Below, one piece after another: positions 18,749-28,062 of a stretch of DNA of 64,000 nt. Source of the stretch: Roseiarcus sp963835885 (GTDB taxonomy: Bacteria > Pseudomonadota > Alphaproteobacteria > Rhizobiales > Beijerinckiaceae); the NCBI GenBank assembly GCA_963835885.1, contig CAWIHF010000026.1, positions 372,001 to 436,000 of the forward strand. The letters are read 5' to 3'. The position numbers were made by a program, and so were the translations under genes. Below the pieces are notes generated by a model. That model saw nothing but the letters and a program-made list of their open reading frames with translations. It searched no databases and was not told the origin of the DNA. Position 1 is the stretch's first letter. Every line of letters starts with the position of its first letter.

Positions 18749-20662
18749 ATGAGTGCGACCGCGAGGGCCGGCGCAAAGCGCCGGGAGGGAACGGGACGTC
18801 CTTTGGCGCCCGCGGCGCTCGCGTGCATGGGAATCGTCTTCGGCGACATCGGCACCAGCCCCCTCTACACCCTCAGCGTCACGGTGAAGTCCGCCAGCCC
18901 CGCCGGTCAGGCGTCGCCGGAGGCGATCCTCGGCGTGGTGTCCCTGATCTTCTGGTCGTTGATCGTCGTCATCTCGATCAAATACGCGATCCTCATCATG
19001 CGCGCCGACAATCACGGCGAGGGAGGCATCCTGGCGCTGCTCGCCCTGGTCAGCCCGCGCCGCGCCAAGCGCAACAAGTGGCGCGCCGCCCTGGTCTTGA
19101 TCGGCCTCGTCGGAGCCACCTTGCTCTACGGCGACGGCACGATCACCCCGGCGATTTCGGTCCTGAGCGCGATCGAGGGGCTGAAGCTTTATGCGCCTCA
19201 CATGGAGCATGCCGTCGTTCCCTTGACGGTCGTCATCCTCGCCTCGCTGTTTCTCATCCAGCGCAACGGAACCTCATGGATCGGCGGCATATTCGGACCG
19301 GTGATGCTGATCTGGTTCCTCGTTGCAGGCGCGCTCGGCGTCGTCGGGATCTTGAAGGCGCCAGCCGTGCTCGCGGCCCTCAGTCCCTTAGCGGCCGCGT
19401 CCTATCTTTGGCATGCGGGGCCGTTGGCCTTTGTCGTGATCGGCGGCGCATTTCTGGCGGTGACCGGCGGCGAGGCGTTTTACGCCGACATGGGCCATTT
19501 CGGCCCGCTTCCGATCCGCGTCGCCTGGTTCGGCGTCGCCCTGCCGGCCCTGACCCTCAATTATTTCGGTCAGGGCGGCCTGCTCCTCGCCGATCCAGGC
19601 GCAATCGACAACCCGTTTTATCAGCTCGGGCCGGAATGGTCGCATTACCCGCTCGTGGTTCTGGCGACCGTCGCGACCGTCATCGCCTCGCAGTCGATCA
19701 TCTCCGGCGCCTTTTCCTTGACCCAGCAGGCCATCAATCTCGGCTTTCTGCCCCGCATGAACGTCGTCCACACAGAGGGCCGCGAAATCGGCCAGATCTA
19801 TATTCCCTTCGTCAACTGGGCGCTCGGAGCCGGCGCCATCATCGCCGTCGTCGGCTTCGGCTCGTCCGACGCGCTTGCCGGCGCCTATGGCGTCGCGGTC
19901 TCCCTGCTGATGGCGATCACCACGCTGATGGCCACGTTCGTGGCGCTTCATTGGAAGTTCCATCGCTACCTCGTCTATGCGGTCAACGCCGGTTTTCTGG
20001 TCGTCGACCTGGTGTTCCTCGCGTCGACTTCGACAAAGCTGTTGGACGGCGGCTGGTTCCCCCTGGCGATCGCCGCGGTCATCGCCTTCCTGATGCTGAC
20101 ATGGCGCAAGGGCGAGGAGGTCATGGACAAGGTCCGGCTGGAGGTTCGGGAGCGCTCGCAGGAGTTCCTCGAAAATCTCCGCCGCGACCCGCCGCTCCGC
20201 CTCCCCGGCACGGCGATCGTCCTCGGACGGATGACCAAGGGTGTCCCGCTCGCGCTTTCGCACAACGTCAAATGCAATCGCGTGCTGTCCGAAAATGTGC
20301 TCCTCGTCGCGGTGATGACGACCGAGGCGCCGCGGGCGCCCGAAGGGGATCGAATCGAGGTCGCTCCGATCGGCGAGGGACTCGCCCGCGCCGAACTGCG
20401 CTTCGGCTTCATGGAGCAGCCGAACGTCCCCGAAGGGCTGGCCGAAGCGATGGCGCACGGCAAAATCGCGAAATTCGATCTCAGCCGGGCGATCTACTAC
20501 ACCGGCCACGAAACGATCGTCCCGTCCGGACGGCAACTCGAGCTCAGCCGCTGGCGCGAGGCGATCTTCGCGTTCATGCATCACAACGCCCAGCGGCCCG
20601 GCGCCTATTTCAAAATCCCGGGCGCGCAGATTATGGAAATCGGCGTCGAATTTGAGATTTAG
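18749..20662 (+). CDS. kup: KUP-family potassium uptake protein
   Basis: The 637-residue protein has the Kup N-terminus G-I-V-F-G-D-I-G-T-S-P-L-Y-T. About twelve helices follow, including L-L-Y-G-D-G-T-I-T-P-A-I-S, and a soluble C-terminal domain of about 170 residues. It is a K+/H+ symporter of the inner membrane. ATG 18749 matches the family start. It is divergent from the DUF3311-SSS pair. There is no sign of damage. Confidence 0.95.
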   Translation: MSATARAGAKRREGTGRPLAPAALACMGIVFGDIGTSPLYTLSVTVKSASPAGQASPEAILGVVSLIFWSLIVVISIKYAILIMRADNHGEGGILALLALVSPRRAKRNKWRAALVLIGLVGATLLYGDGTITPAISVLSAIEGLKLYAPHMEHAVVPLTVVILASLFLIQRNGTSWIGGIFGPVMLIWFLVAGALGVVGILKAPAVLAALSPLAAASYLWHAGPLAFVVIGGAFLAVTGGEAFYADMGHFGPLPIRVAWFGVALPALTLNYFGQGGLLLADPGAIDNPFYQLGPEWSHYPLVVLATVATVIASQSIISGAFSLTQQAINLGFLPRMNVVHTEGREIGQIYIPFVNWALGAGAIIAVVGFGSSDALAGAYGVAVSLLMAITTLMATFVALHWKFHRYLVYAVNAGFLVVDLVFLASTSTKLLDGGWFPLAIAAVIAFLMLTWRKGEEVMDKVRLEVRERSQEFLENLRRDPPLRLPGTAIVLGRMTKGVPLALSHNVKCNRVLSENVLLVAVMTTEAPRAPEGDRIEVAPIGEGLARAELRFGFMEQPNVPEGLAEAMAHGKIAKFDLSRAIYYTGHETIVPSGRQLELSRWREAIFAFMHHNAQRPGAYFKIPGAQIMEIGVEFEI

Positions 20663-20687
20663 CGCGGTTTGCGCAGGCTGGAGCGTC

Positions 20688-20731
20688 CTTCGACAAGCTC
20701 AGGACGAGGCTTCGACAAGCTTAGGACGAGG
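20688..20731 (+). repeat. two tandem copies of a 22-bp repeat
   Basis: CTTCGACAAGCTCAGGACGAGG at 20688-20709 is repeated at 20710-20731 with one change (C to T). It lies 26 bp after the kup stop. The unit contains the half-palindrome TCGACAAGCT. This unit is common between genes in many proteobacterial genomes. Confidence 0.6.
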
Positions 20732-20763
20732 GTGGTAGGGAGTTCCATCGAAGCCGGAGGTCT

Positions 20764-21276
20764 ATGACGATGCGTTGCTGCAGCATTTTCGTTATATTGA
20801 TCGGGTTCTCGACATCCGCGGCCAGCGCAACGATGCAACACAAACAGGCCATTTCGGCGACCGTCACCGGCAATGACCAGCACGTCGGTTTTCGCGCCAT
20901 GGTGATGAAACAGGCCATCGAGTACAACCTCTCCGGCGTCGCGAAGAACGACGCCAACGACATCGTCCATTTCACGCTTCAGGGCGATCCGGACAGGATC
21001 GATAGGGCCGTTGCGGCTATTCGCGAGGGAACCAAAAAATCGTCCAATATCGAAGTCACGACGGCTTCGGCGGCGGTCGACGCCGCGTTGAACACATTCA
21101 CGATCGTCGATTGGACATCCACCACTCGCCAGATAACGAACCCCTACACCCTCGTCTTTCCGCTGAGGGGCGGCGATGAAGTCATTTCTCCATCGCAAGC
21201 CAAACAGGTCTGGCGCGGCATCCTGAAATCGACGCTCAAAGGGGACGATCTGAAGAAGCTCGCTCCTGACGACTGA
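20764..21276 (+). CDS. exported acylphosphatase-like protein
   Basis: The 170-residue protein has an N-terminal signal peptide (hydrophobic to about residue 20, A-S-A cleavage region). An acylphosphatase fold follows: V-T-G-N-D-Q-H-V-G-F-R with the catalytic-loop Arg, G-V-A-K-N-D with the catalytic Asn, and Q-G-D-P-D-R-I-D-R. A C-terminal extension of about 70 residues is unassigned. Acylphosphatases are normally cytosolic and about 90 residues long, so export and the extra domain are unusual. ATG 20764 follows GGAGGT. Confidence 0.78.
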   Translation: MTMRCCSIFVILIGFSTSAASATMQHKQAISATVTGNDQHVGFRAMVMKQAIEYNLSGVAKNDANDIVHFTLQGDPDRIDRAVAAIREGTKKSSNIEVTTASAAVDAALNTFTIVDWTSTTRQITNPYTLVFPLRGGDEVISPSQAKQVWRGILKSTLKGDDLKKLAPDD

Positions 21277-21373
21277 GTTCACCTCCAGGACCTCTGCCAG
21301 CATCCCGCCGGAGCGCCGTCCTGGCCAATCGCGCTCGCGTCGCCGGGCCGTGGTTTCCTGCGCCGCGTCGCAC

Positions 21374-23279
21374 TCATCGCTGGTCGAGCATGAACTGCCC
21401 GAAGAAGTCGGCGAGCGCGTCGTATGCGTCGAGCGGCAGCACATTGGCGACGTGCTGGTCCGGACGGACGACGATCATCGCTCCCCTCTCGCGGTCGATG
21501 CCGCGCAGGTCGAAGATATCCGGGCCGTTCTTCAGGGCGGGCGTGTAGGCCTTCTCATAGTCGACCAACCCGAACCGGCCTTTGCGCGGCAGGAGCATCG
21601 ACGGCAGCTCCTCGACCTTGAGGTCGCGATGCCCTTGCTGGAAGATCCCGCGGACGTCGATGACGCTGTCGATGTCCGCCCCGCGCGGGGTGAACCGCCG
21701 GATCGGCGAGCGCTCCGATCGCGCGAGGCGATCCATGAGCGCGCGCAGCCTTTCTGCGCTCGCGTCGGCAAAGGCGTAGATGCGCCACGCTCCGTCGGCC
21801 CGGGCCGCGTGGCCGAGTTGCACCGGCTTGGCGTCGGCAAGGCGCACGACCAGCGCCGAGTGGAAGCGCATGCCGATCGTGTAGCCCTCGGCCAGCGCTT
21901 GGTGCGTTGCTTCGGCGGTCAGGTAGGTCGCCGGCGGGTAATGCGTTCCGACGCCGGCGGTATAGCGGCCCGACATCACGAAATAGGCCTGAAGTTCCGC
22001 GGGATCGACGCCCCCGCGTTCCGGGTGGTCTCGGATTCTTCGGCGGCGAGGCCATGATCTTCGACCATTCCTTGTCGAAGTCGATGAGGCCCTGCGCGAT
22101 CGCGTGACGCTCGACGGTGTAGGTGCGAAGCAGGTCCGGCTTGGCGCGCCCTTCGAGGACAGAGGCGAGTTTCCAGCCGAGGTTGTAGGTGTCCTGCATG
22201 GATACGTTCATGCCTTGGCCGGCTTTGGCGCTGTGCGTGTGGCACGCATCGCCGGCAATGAACACGCGCGGCAGGCGGGACGCTGCCTCGTCTGCCGTGA
22301 CGTCGTCGAAACGGTCGGTGACGCGCTGGCCCACCTGATAGACGGCGAACCAGGCCACGCTGCGCACGTCGAGCCGGTACGGCCGGAGCACCCGTTGCGC
22401 GGTCAGAATGACGTGTTCCTGCGTGATGAGCCGGAGCGCTTCGCGGTTCGCCGGGTCGATCTCGCCGAGATCGACATAGAGCCGCACCATGTAGCCGCCC
22501 TCACGCGGGATGAGCAGGATGTTCCCTTCGTCCGCCGATTGGATCGCCGCCTTCAGCCGGATGTCCGGGAAGTCGGTGTCGGCGAGCATGTCGACGACGC
22601 CCCAGGCGTGGTTGGCGAAGTCGCCGCGCGGCACGGCGCCGATTGCGTCCCGCACGCGGCTGCGCGCGCCATCGCATCCGACAACATATTTCGCGCGGAC
22701 CTTCTTCTCCTCCCGGGTCTTCGCGTTCTCCAGGGTGACAATCACGGGGTTGGCGCCCGCGGGCTCGACCGTCAGGGTAACGAACTCCCAGCCGTAATCG
22801 GCGACAAGCCGCGACGGCGATCTGTGCATGTAGTCTTCGAGGTAGCCCAGCAGGCGCGCTTGATTGACGATCAGGTGCGGAAATTCGGACAGGTCGTCAG
22901 CGGTATCCTGCACCCGCCCGGTTCGGACGATTTTCGATCGATCTTCGGGCGACGGACGCCAGAAGACCGTCTCGTTCACCCAGTAGGCTTCGCGGATCAG
23001 TTTCCCGCTCAGGCCGAAGGCGTCGAACATCTCGACCGTGCGGCAGGCGACCCCGTCCGCTTGACCGACCTGCAGAGGACCCTCGCGACGATCGACGATG
23101 CGTGTCCCGATGCCGGGGAAGACCGAGAGCTGCGCGGCCAGCAGCATCCCGGCCGGGCCGGCGCCGACGATGAGAACGTCCGTGGTGTCGGGCAGGGTCG
23201 CCGGGCGCGCCTCGGCGCCGGGGGCGGCCGCTTGGATGTCGGGATCCCCCGGAGTGTAGCCGTTGAGGTAGAATTGCAT
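21374..23279 (-). pseudogene. FAD-dependent aromatic monooxygenase (phenol 2-monooxygenase-like), frameshifted
   Basis: From ATG 23279 (GGGAGGACG site upstream) the frame encodes the FAD-binding G-A-G-P-A-G-M-L-L fold, the D-G-A-R-S-R-V-R motif and G-D-A-C-H-T-H-S-A. This is the phenol hydroxylase group of class A flavin monooxygenases. Near 22036 the sequence leaves the family; the continuation (G-V-D-P-A-E-L-Q-A-Y-F, then the thioredoxin-like C-terminal domain) is in another frame to 21374. One extra A explains it. Repaired length is about 635 residues. It should hydroxylate a phenolic ring using NAD(P)H and O2. Confidence 0.8.
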
Positions 23280-23356
23280 TCGGTCGTCCTCCCAAATTAT
23301 TTTTGCATCGCGGTGCAAGCGGACGCTCTCATGCGGTTGGACGTCGCCTTGCCGCG

Positions 23357-23530
23357 TCAGTCAAGCCATTGTTTGCAAAGTCGGCCGCGACGAGGGCGCT
23401 CTGGGCCGAGGAATGCCGCGAAGTTGCTCACCGCCCGAACGTCGTCCCTCCGGGCGTGTTCAGTGAACCGGCGCGCGGTCATGTCGTCGATCATGCTCGG
23501 CCGCAAGGGGCCGAGGGGCTTCTCGGGCAT
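23357..23530 (-). pseudogene. tyrosine-recombinase N-terminal fragment
   Basis: From ATG 23530, residues M-P-E-K-P-L-G-P-L-R followed by M-I-D-D-M-T-A-R-R-F-T-E and V-S-N-F-A-A-F-L-G match the SAM-like N-terminal domain of a common integrase/IS-associated tyrosine recombinase. The frame ends after 57 residues without a catalytic domain. The flanks (23280-23356 and 23531-23760) hold no other gene. It is a relic of a lost mobile element between two metabolic genes. Confidence 0.55.
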
Positions 23531-23760
23531 CGAAAGCTCCTGGCTCGTAAGGGGGCCTTGAACCCCAAGATCTTGAGACAGGCTCTGGTCTTCGCGTGGC
23601 CCCCCGCCTTTCGACGCCTGGCGCACCCTCTCGGCTCCCCTACCGCGCGAGCAGTTTCGTCCGATGGGAAGCGTTTTGAAATTAAGACGGCTTCGGCTTG
23701 ACCGAAAATCGTCGACCGAGGACAGAGCGTGGCCCCCGCCTCGTCCGAGCCAAGTGAAGG

Positions 23761-24948
23761 TCAAGCGGGCAGCGCCCGCTGCGCCAGTTCGATCCAGTAG
23801 GCGACGCCGTGGGAAAGCGCCGCGTCGTTGAAGTCGTATTTCGGATTGTGAAGCCCGGCCGTGTCGCCGTTGCCGACGAACACATAGGCGCCGGGAACCT
23901 TTCTGAGCACGAAGGCGAAATCCTCCGCGCCCATCACCGGCTTGAGATCGTCGCGAACCCGCTCGGGCCCGGCGACGGCGCGCATGGCGGCAAGCGCAAG
24001 CTCGGTCTCGGCCGGGTGGTTGACGGTCGGCGGGTAGGGGACGCCGGCTCTTCGCTCAAGGCGCGCCCGTGCGCCGAGCGCCTCGGCGGTCGCCGCGCAG
24101 ATGCGCCTGAGTTCCGTTTCAATGGTCTTCGACACGCTGTCGGAGAAGGTGCGGATGTTGCACTTCATTTCGACCTTGTCCGGGATCACGTTGAAGGCCT
24201 CGCCGCCGTGGATCGCGGTGATCGACACCACGGCGCTGTCGAGCGGGTCGACGACGCGCGACACGATCGTCTGGACCGCCGCCACGATATGGCTCGCGGC
24301 GACGATCGGATCGCGCGCGAAATGAGGAAAGGCCGCATGGCCGCCGACGCCCTCGACCGTAATGACGAATCCCTCCGTTGCGGCCATCGCGGCTCCGCGC
24401 ACCACCCCGAATTGCCCGACCGGCATTCCCGGCCAGTTGTGCACGGCGTAGGCGCCCTTGACCGGGAAACGCTCGAGCATCCCGTCGTCGATCATCGCCT
24501 GCGCGCCCGCGCCGCCTTCCTCCGCCGGCTGGAAGCAGAAGACGAGCGTGCCGTCGAATTCGCGGGTCTCGGCGAGCCAGCGCGCCGCGCCGAGCAGCAT
24601 CGTCGTGTGCCCGTCATGGCCGCAGGCATGCATGCGGCCGGGCGAGGCTGAGGAATATTCGGCGCCGCTCGCCTCGTGGATCGGCAGGGCGTCCATGTCG
24701 GCGCGAAGCAGGACGCGCTTGGCCGCCTCTTGCGAGGCGCCCGTCGCGCCGTGCAGGACGCCGAGGACGCCGGTCTTGCCGACGCCCTCGACGACCTCGT
24801 CGAAGCCGAACGCCTTCAGGCGCTCGGCGACGATGCGCGAGGTGCGCGGCAGATCGTAGGTCAGCTCGGGGTGACGATGAAAATCGCGCCGCCATTCGGT
24901 GAGCTCCGGGATCATGGCGGCGATGGAGTTTTTTAGCGGGGCGTTCAT
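23761..24948 (-). CDS. M20-family amidohydrolase (hippurate hydrolase-like)
   Basis: The 395-residue protein has the M20D metal-site residues in order: R-A-D-M-D-A-L-P, H-A-C-G-H-D-G-H, Q-P-A-E-E-G-G-A-G and, C-terminally, M-G-A-E-D-F-A. It hydrolyses N-acyl amino acids or related amides in the cytoplasm. ATG 24948 (M-N-A-P-L-K) is chosen by family start. It is divergent from ornithine cyclodeaminase with 138 bp between starts, so a shared regulatory region and a linked amino-acid degradation role are plausible. Confidence 0.9.
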   Translation of the reverse strand: MNAPLKNSIAAMIPELTEWRRDFHRHPELTYDLPRTSRIVAERLKAFGFDEVVEGVGKTGVLGVLHGATGASQEAAKRVLLRADMDALPIHEASGAEYSSASPGRMHACGHDGHTTMLLGAARWLAETREFDGTLVFCFQPAEEGGAGAQAMIDDGMLERFPVKGAYAVHNWPGMPVGQFGVVRGAAMAATEGFVITVEGVGGHAAFPHFARDPIVAASHIVAAVQTIVSRVVDPLDSAVVSITAIHGGEAFNVIPDKVEMKCNIRTFSDSVSKTIETELRRICAATAEALGARARLERRAGVPYPPTVNHPAETELALAAMRAVAGPERVRDDLKPVMGAEDFAFVLRKVPGAYVFVGNGDTAGLHNPKYDFNDAALSHGVAYWIELAQRALPA

Positions 24949-25086
24949 GTCGGCGGCTCCCAACGCAAGGACGATTGCTGCGATGAGCAAAGAACCGACG
25001 GTAGAAGGCGGACGCCGGTTCGGCAAGTCGCGCGATTGCTATATACCGTACCGGGGCGAAAGGCGGCCGCAGCAAAGGAGAAAGCC

Positions 25087-26151
25087 ATGAGCGCGCCGGC
25101 GCCAGGAATTCTGAGCCTCGTTCCCTTCGTCAGCGTCGACCACATGATGCGGATCGTCTGGGAGATCGGCGTCGAGCGGATGATCTCCGAGCTGTCAACC
25201 TACATCGAAGAAGATTTCCGGCGCTGGCAAGTGTTCGACAAGACGCCGCGAATCGCCGCCCATTCGGCCGAAGGGGTGATCGAGCTGATGCCGACCAGCG
25301 ACGGCGCCACCTACGGCTTCAAATATGTCAACGGTCATCCGAAGAACGCCGCCGAGGGGCGCCAGACCGTGACCGCCTTCGGCGTGCTGTCGCATGTCGA
25401 CAGTGGATATCCGATGCTGATCTCCGAGATGACGATCCTGACCGCCTTGCGCACCGCGGCGACCTCGGCGCTTGCCGCAAAATATCTCGCGCCGCCGGGC
25501 GCGCGTACCATGGCGATCATCGGCGCCGGTGCGCAATGCGAATTCCAGGCTTTGGCGTTCAAGGCGCTATGCGGCGTCGAGACGGTTCGGATCTACGACA
25601 TCGATCCGGCGGCGACGCGGAAGGCGGTCGCCAACCTGACGGGGCAGGGGATCGGCGCAGTCCCGTGCCACTCGAACGAAGAGGCGATCCTCGGGGCGGA
25701 AATCGTCACCACCTGCACCGCCGACAAGCGCTTCGCCACGATCCTGACCGACAACATGATCGGCGCCGGGGTGCACATCAATGCGATTGGCGGCGACTGC
25801 CCGGGCAAGACCGAGCTTGCCCGCGACATCCTGCTGAGGTCCGACATTTTCGTCGAATACGCGCCGCAGACGCGGATCGAGGGGGAGATCCAGCAACTCG
25901 ACAAGGATTATCCAGTGACCGAGCTCTGGCAGGTGCTGGCGGGGATAGCGCCGGGCCGTCGCGACGCGCTGCAGATCACCCTGTTCGACGGCGTCGGCTT
26001 CGCCATCGAGGACTTTTCCGCCTTGCGCTACATTCGCGACCAGCTCCCATCGACCGGCCAATATGTTAATCTCGACCTGCTCGCCGACCCGGACGATCCG
26101 CGCGATTTGTTCGGGATGCTCCTGCGATCCCGGCCGAAGGCCGGGAACTGA
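25087..26151 (+). CDS. ornithine cyclodeaminase family protein
   Basis: The 354-residue protein has the OCD/mu-crystallin fold: the N-terminal substrate part with F-K-Y-V-N-G-H-P, and a Rossmann domain with I-I-G-A-G-A-Q-C-E near residue 143. A second Asp/Gly-rich segment, I-N-A-I-G-G-D-C-P-G-K, follows. The reaction converts L-ornithine to proline and ammonia with bound NAD+. ATG 25087 follows AAAGGAGAAAG. TATATA at 25039-25044 could be its -10 element. Confidence 0.9.
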   Translation: MSAPAPGILSLVPFVSVDHMMRIVWEIGVERMISELSTYIEEDFRRWQVFDKTPRIAAHSAEGVIELMPTSDGATYGFKYVNGHPKNAAEGRQTVTAFGVLSHVDSGYPMLISEMTILTALRTAATSALAAKYLAPPGARTMAIIGAGAQCEFQALAFKALCGVETVRIYDIDPAATRKAVANLTGQGIGAVPCHSNEEAILGAEIVTTCTADKRFATILTDNMIGAGVHINAIGGDCPGKTELARDILLRSDIFVEYAPQTRIEGEIQQLDKDYPVTELWQVLAGIAPGRRDALQITLFDGVGFAIEDFSALRYIRDQLPSTGQYVNLDLLADPDDPRDLFGMLLRSRPKAGN

Positions 26152-26185
26152 GTTCGCCCTTCGCCTGCCCGATGGCGCGCTGTGG

Positions 26186-26407
26186 TCAAAAGGCGAGAGA
26201 CGAATATTGGCGGGCGGCGGCTACGCCGATCAGGATAATGGTGCCGCCGGCTTGCTCGCGCACGCGGATCCGGCAGCCGGGCAGCTCCAGCGCCTTCGCC
26301 ATGTCGATGATTTTCGGCCACGCCGCTCTCGAGCTGTCGAGCGCGACCGACGTCTCGGCAGCGATGACGTCGTCGCCCTGGAGCACTTCGAAGTCGTAAT
26401 ATTGCAC
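26186..26407 (-). CDS. small conserved protein, DUF6894-like
   Basis: The 73-residue protein starts at GTG 26407 with AGGCG upstream. The pattern (Y-Y-D-F-E-V-L-Q-G-D-D-V, then A-A-W-P-K-I-I-D-M-A, then R-I-R-V-R-E) resembles the small DUF6894-type proteins abundant in Rhizobiales. No function is known. It is convergent with the cyclodeaminase gene. The 26408-26600 interval upstream holds no gene; TATACC occurs twice there (26473-26478 and 26486-26491). Confidence 0.55.
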   Translation of the reverse strand: MQYYDFEVLQGDDVIAAETSVALDSSRAAWPKIIDMAKALELPGCRIRVREQAGGTIILIGVAAARQYSSLAF

Positions 26408-26600
26408 CCGACGCCTCCCCCTCGCGGCGGACGCTCAACCTCCCGACGTCGCCCTCCGCAGGGCGGCCGGCCTATACCAAAGTCTATACCCCACATTTTT
26501 GCGGGCCGCCAGAAAAAAGTTAACGTGAGACCTCCCTTTCGCCGCTGCGACCGATCGTCGAGGAGGTTTCCGATGCAGCGGCTCGGACCAATAAGTCTCG

Positions 26601-27059
26601 TCAATCTCCGGTCGCGCGCACGAACCCCTGGGGAAACAGCCGACGCAATTCGATCGCCGGGCACCGGTTCATGACGACCGTCACGCCTCTGGCGCGAGCG
26701 CGCCGGGCCGCGTCTTCGTCGATCACGCCAAGCTGCATCCAGATCACCCGCGGCAGAGGATCGAGCCGCAGAGCCTCATCGACGACGCCGCTGATGGCGG
26801 CCGGGTTTCGGAACACGTCGACCATGTCGATCGGGACGCGGATGTCGGCCATCCGGGCGCTGACCGGACGGCCGCGGATCAGCGCGCCGGCGTGACCGGG
26901 ATTGACCGGAAAGGTCTCGTAGCCGCGGCCGGTGAGGATGCCCAACACCTCGTTGGACGGTCGCGCCGGATTGGGAGAAGCGCCGACGACGGCGATGGTG
27001 CGGACAGTCCGGAGAGTTTCGCCGATCGCTTCGTCGTCGAGGCGGTCGACGCGGGGCAT
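26601..27059 (-). CDS. CoA-binding (Rossmann) domain protein, YccU-like
   Basis: The 152-residue single-domain protein has the CoA-binding fold of succinyl-CoA synthetase alpha: V-V-G-A-S-P-N-P-A-R-P-S, M-V-D-V-F-R-N-P, and I-W-M-Q-L-G-V. Its biochemical role is not established. ATG 27059 is one base downstream of the enoyl-CoA hydratase stop, so the two are co-transcribed and likely coupled. Confidence 0.85.
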   Translation of the reverse strand: MPRVDRLDDEAIGETLRTVRTIAVVGASPNPARPSNEVLGILTGRGYETFPVNPGHAGALIRGRPVSARMADIRVPIDMVDVFRNPAAISGVVDEALRLDPLPRVIWMQLGVIDEDAARRARARGVTVVMNRCPAIELRRLFPQGFVRATGD

Positions 27060-27060
27060 G

Positions 27061-27874
27061 TCAGGCGCCCCATTGCGGCTGGCGCTTCTCGAGGAAGGCT
27101 GCAATTCCTTCCGCGGAGTCGCGTTCAGCGAGATTGTCGACCATCGCCTTCGCGGCGAGCGCATAGGCGACGTCGAGCGGCTGTTCGATCTGTTCGTAGA
27201 AGGCGCGCTTGCCGATGGCGAGCGTCGGGCCCGAGCGCGTGGCGAGTTCTCCGGCCAGAGCTTGCGCCTCGGTCAGCGCCTGGCCCGGAGGGACGACGCG
27301 ATTGACCAGCCCGAACCGCTCCGCCTCGGCGGCGCTGAACAATTTCCCGGTCAGCGCCATCTCCATGGCGCGTTTGCGCGACACGGTTCGGCCGATCGCA
27401 ACCAACGGCGACGAGCAAAAGAGGCCGATGTTGATTCCGGGAAGAGCGAACCGGGCGGCTTCGCTCGCGATCACCAGATCGCATGAAGCGACGAGCTGGC
27501 ATCCCGCCGCCGTCGCGACGCCCTCGACCGCAGCGATCACCGGCTTCGGCAGCGCGACGATCGACTGCATCAAGGTCGCGCAACGCGCCATGATCCGCTC
27601 GTTGAAGGCTTGGCCGCGGTCCGGGTCGTTGCGATGAGCCTGAAATCTCTCTGAGGTCGTGCCCGGCGCTCAGCGCCGGACCCTCGCCGGCGACCACCAC
27701 GGCGCGCGCCTTTTCGTCCTTGGCGATTTCGGTGAAGGCGATGATCAGCGTATCGAGCATGGCAAGGCTCAGGGCGTTGCAACTCTGTGGCGCGGTCAGC
27801 GTCAAGGTGACGACGCCCGGATCCTGCTCGAGGCGGATGAGGGGCGGAACTGCGGGGGCAGGGGAAGCGGACAT
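27061..27874 (-). pseudogene. enoyl-CoA hydratase/isomerase, frameshifted
   Basis: From ATG 27874 the frame encodes a crotonase N-terminus (V-T-L-T-L-T-A-P-Q-S-C-N-A-L, then S-A-G-H-D-L-R-E-I-S) and derails near 27640. The continuation (A-H-R-N-D-P-D-R-G-Q-A-F, then A-A-G-C-Q-L-V-A-S-C-D-L and the C-terminal helices) is in another frame to 27061. Removing one G of a GG pair restores about 270 residues, the family length. It probably hydrates enoyl-CoA in beta-oxidation-type catabolism. Confidence 0.82.
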
Positions 27875-28062
27875 GGGGGCGAACTCCGGTTCGCAAAGGG
27901 GCGGCTGGAAGGATATGTTGTCTGACGCTCCACGTCGACAGCAAGGCTCCCTCGCGTTGCGTCTCGAGCGCTCGGGCGCTCGCGCAAGTCCCATGGAAGC
28001 GCGTCGAGAATTGCGGCCGCAAACGGCACGATCGGCAGTCTCAGCGGTTTGGAGGAAAACGT

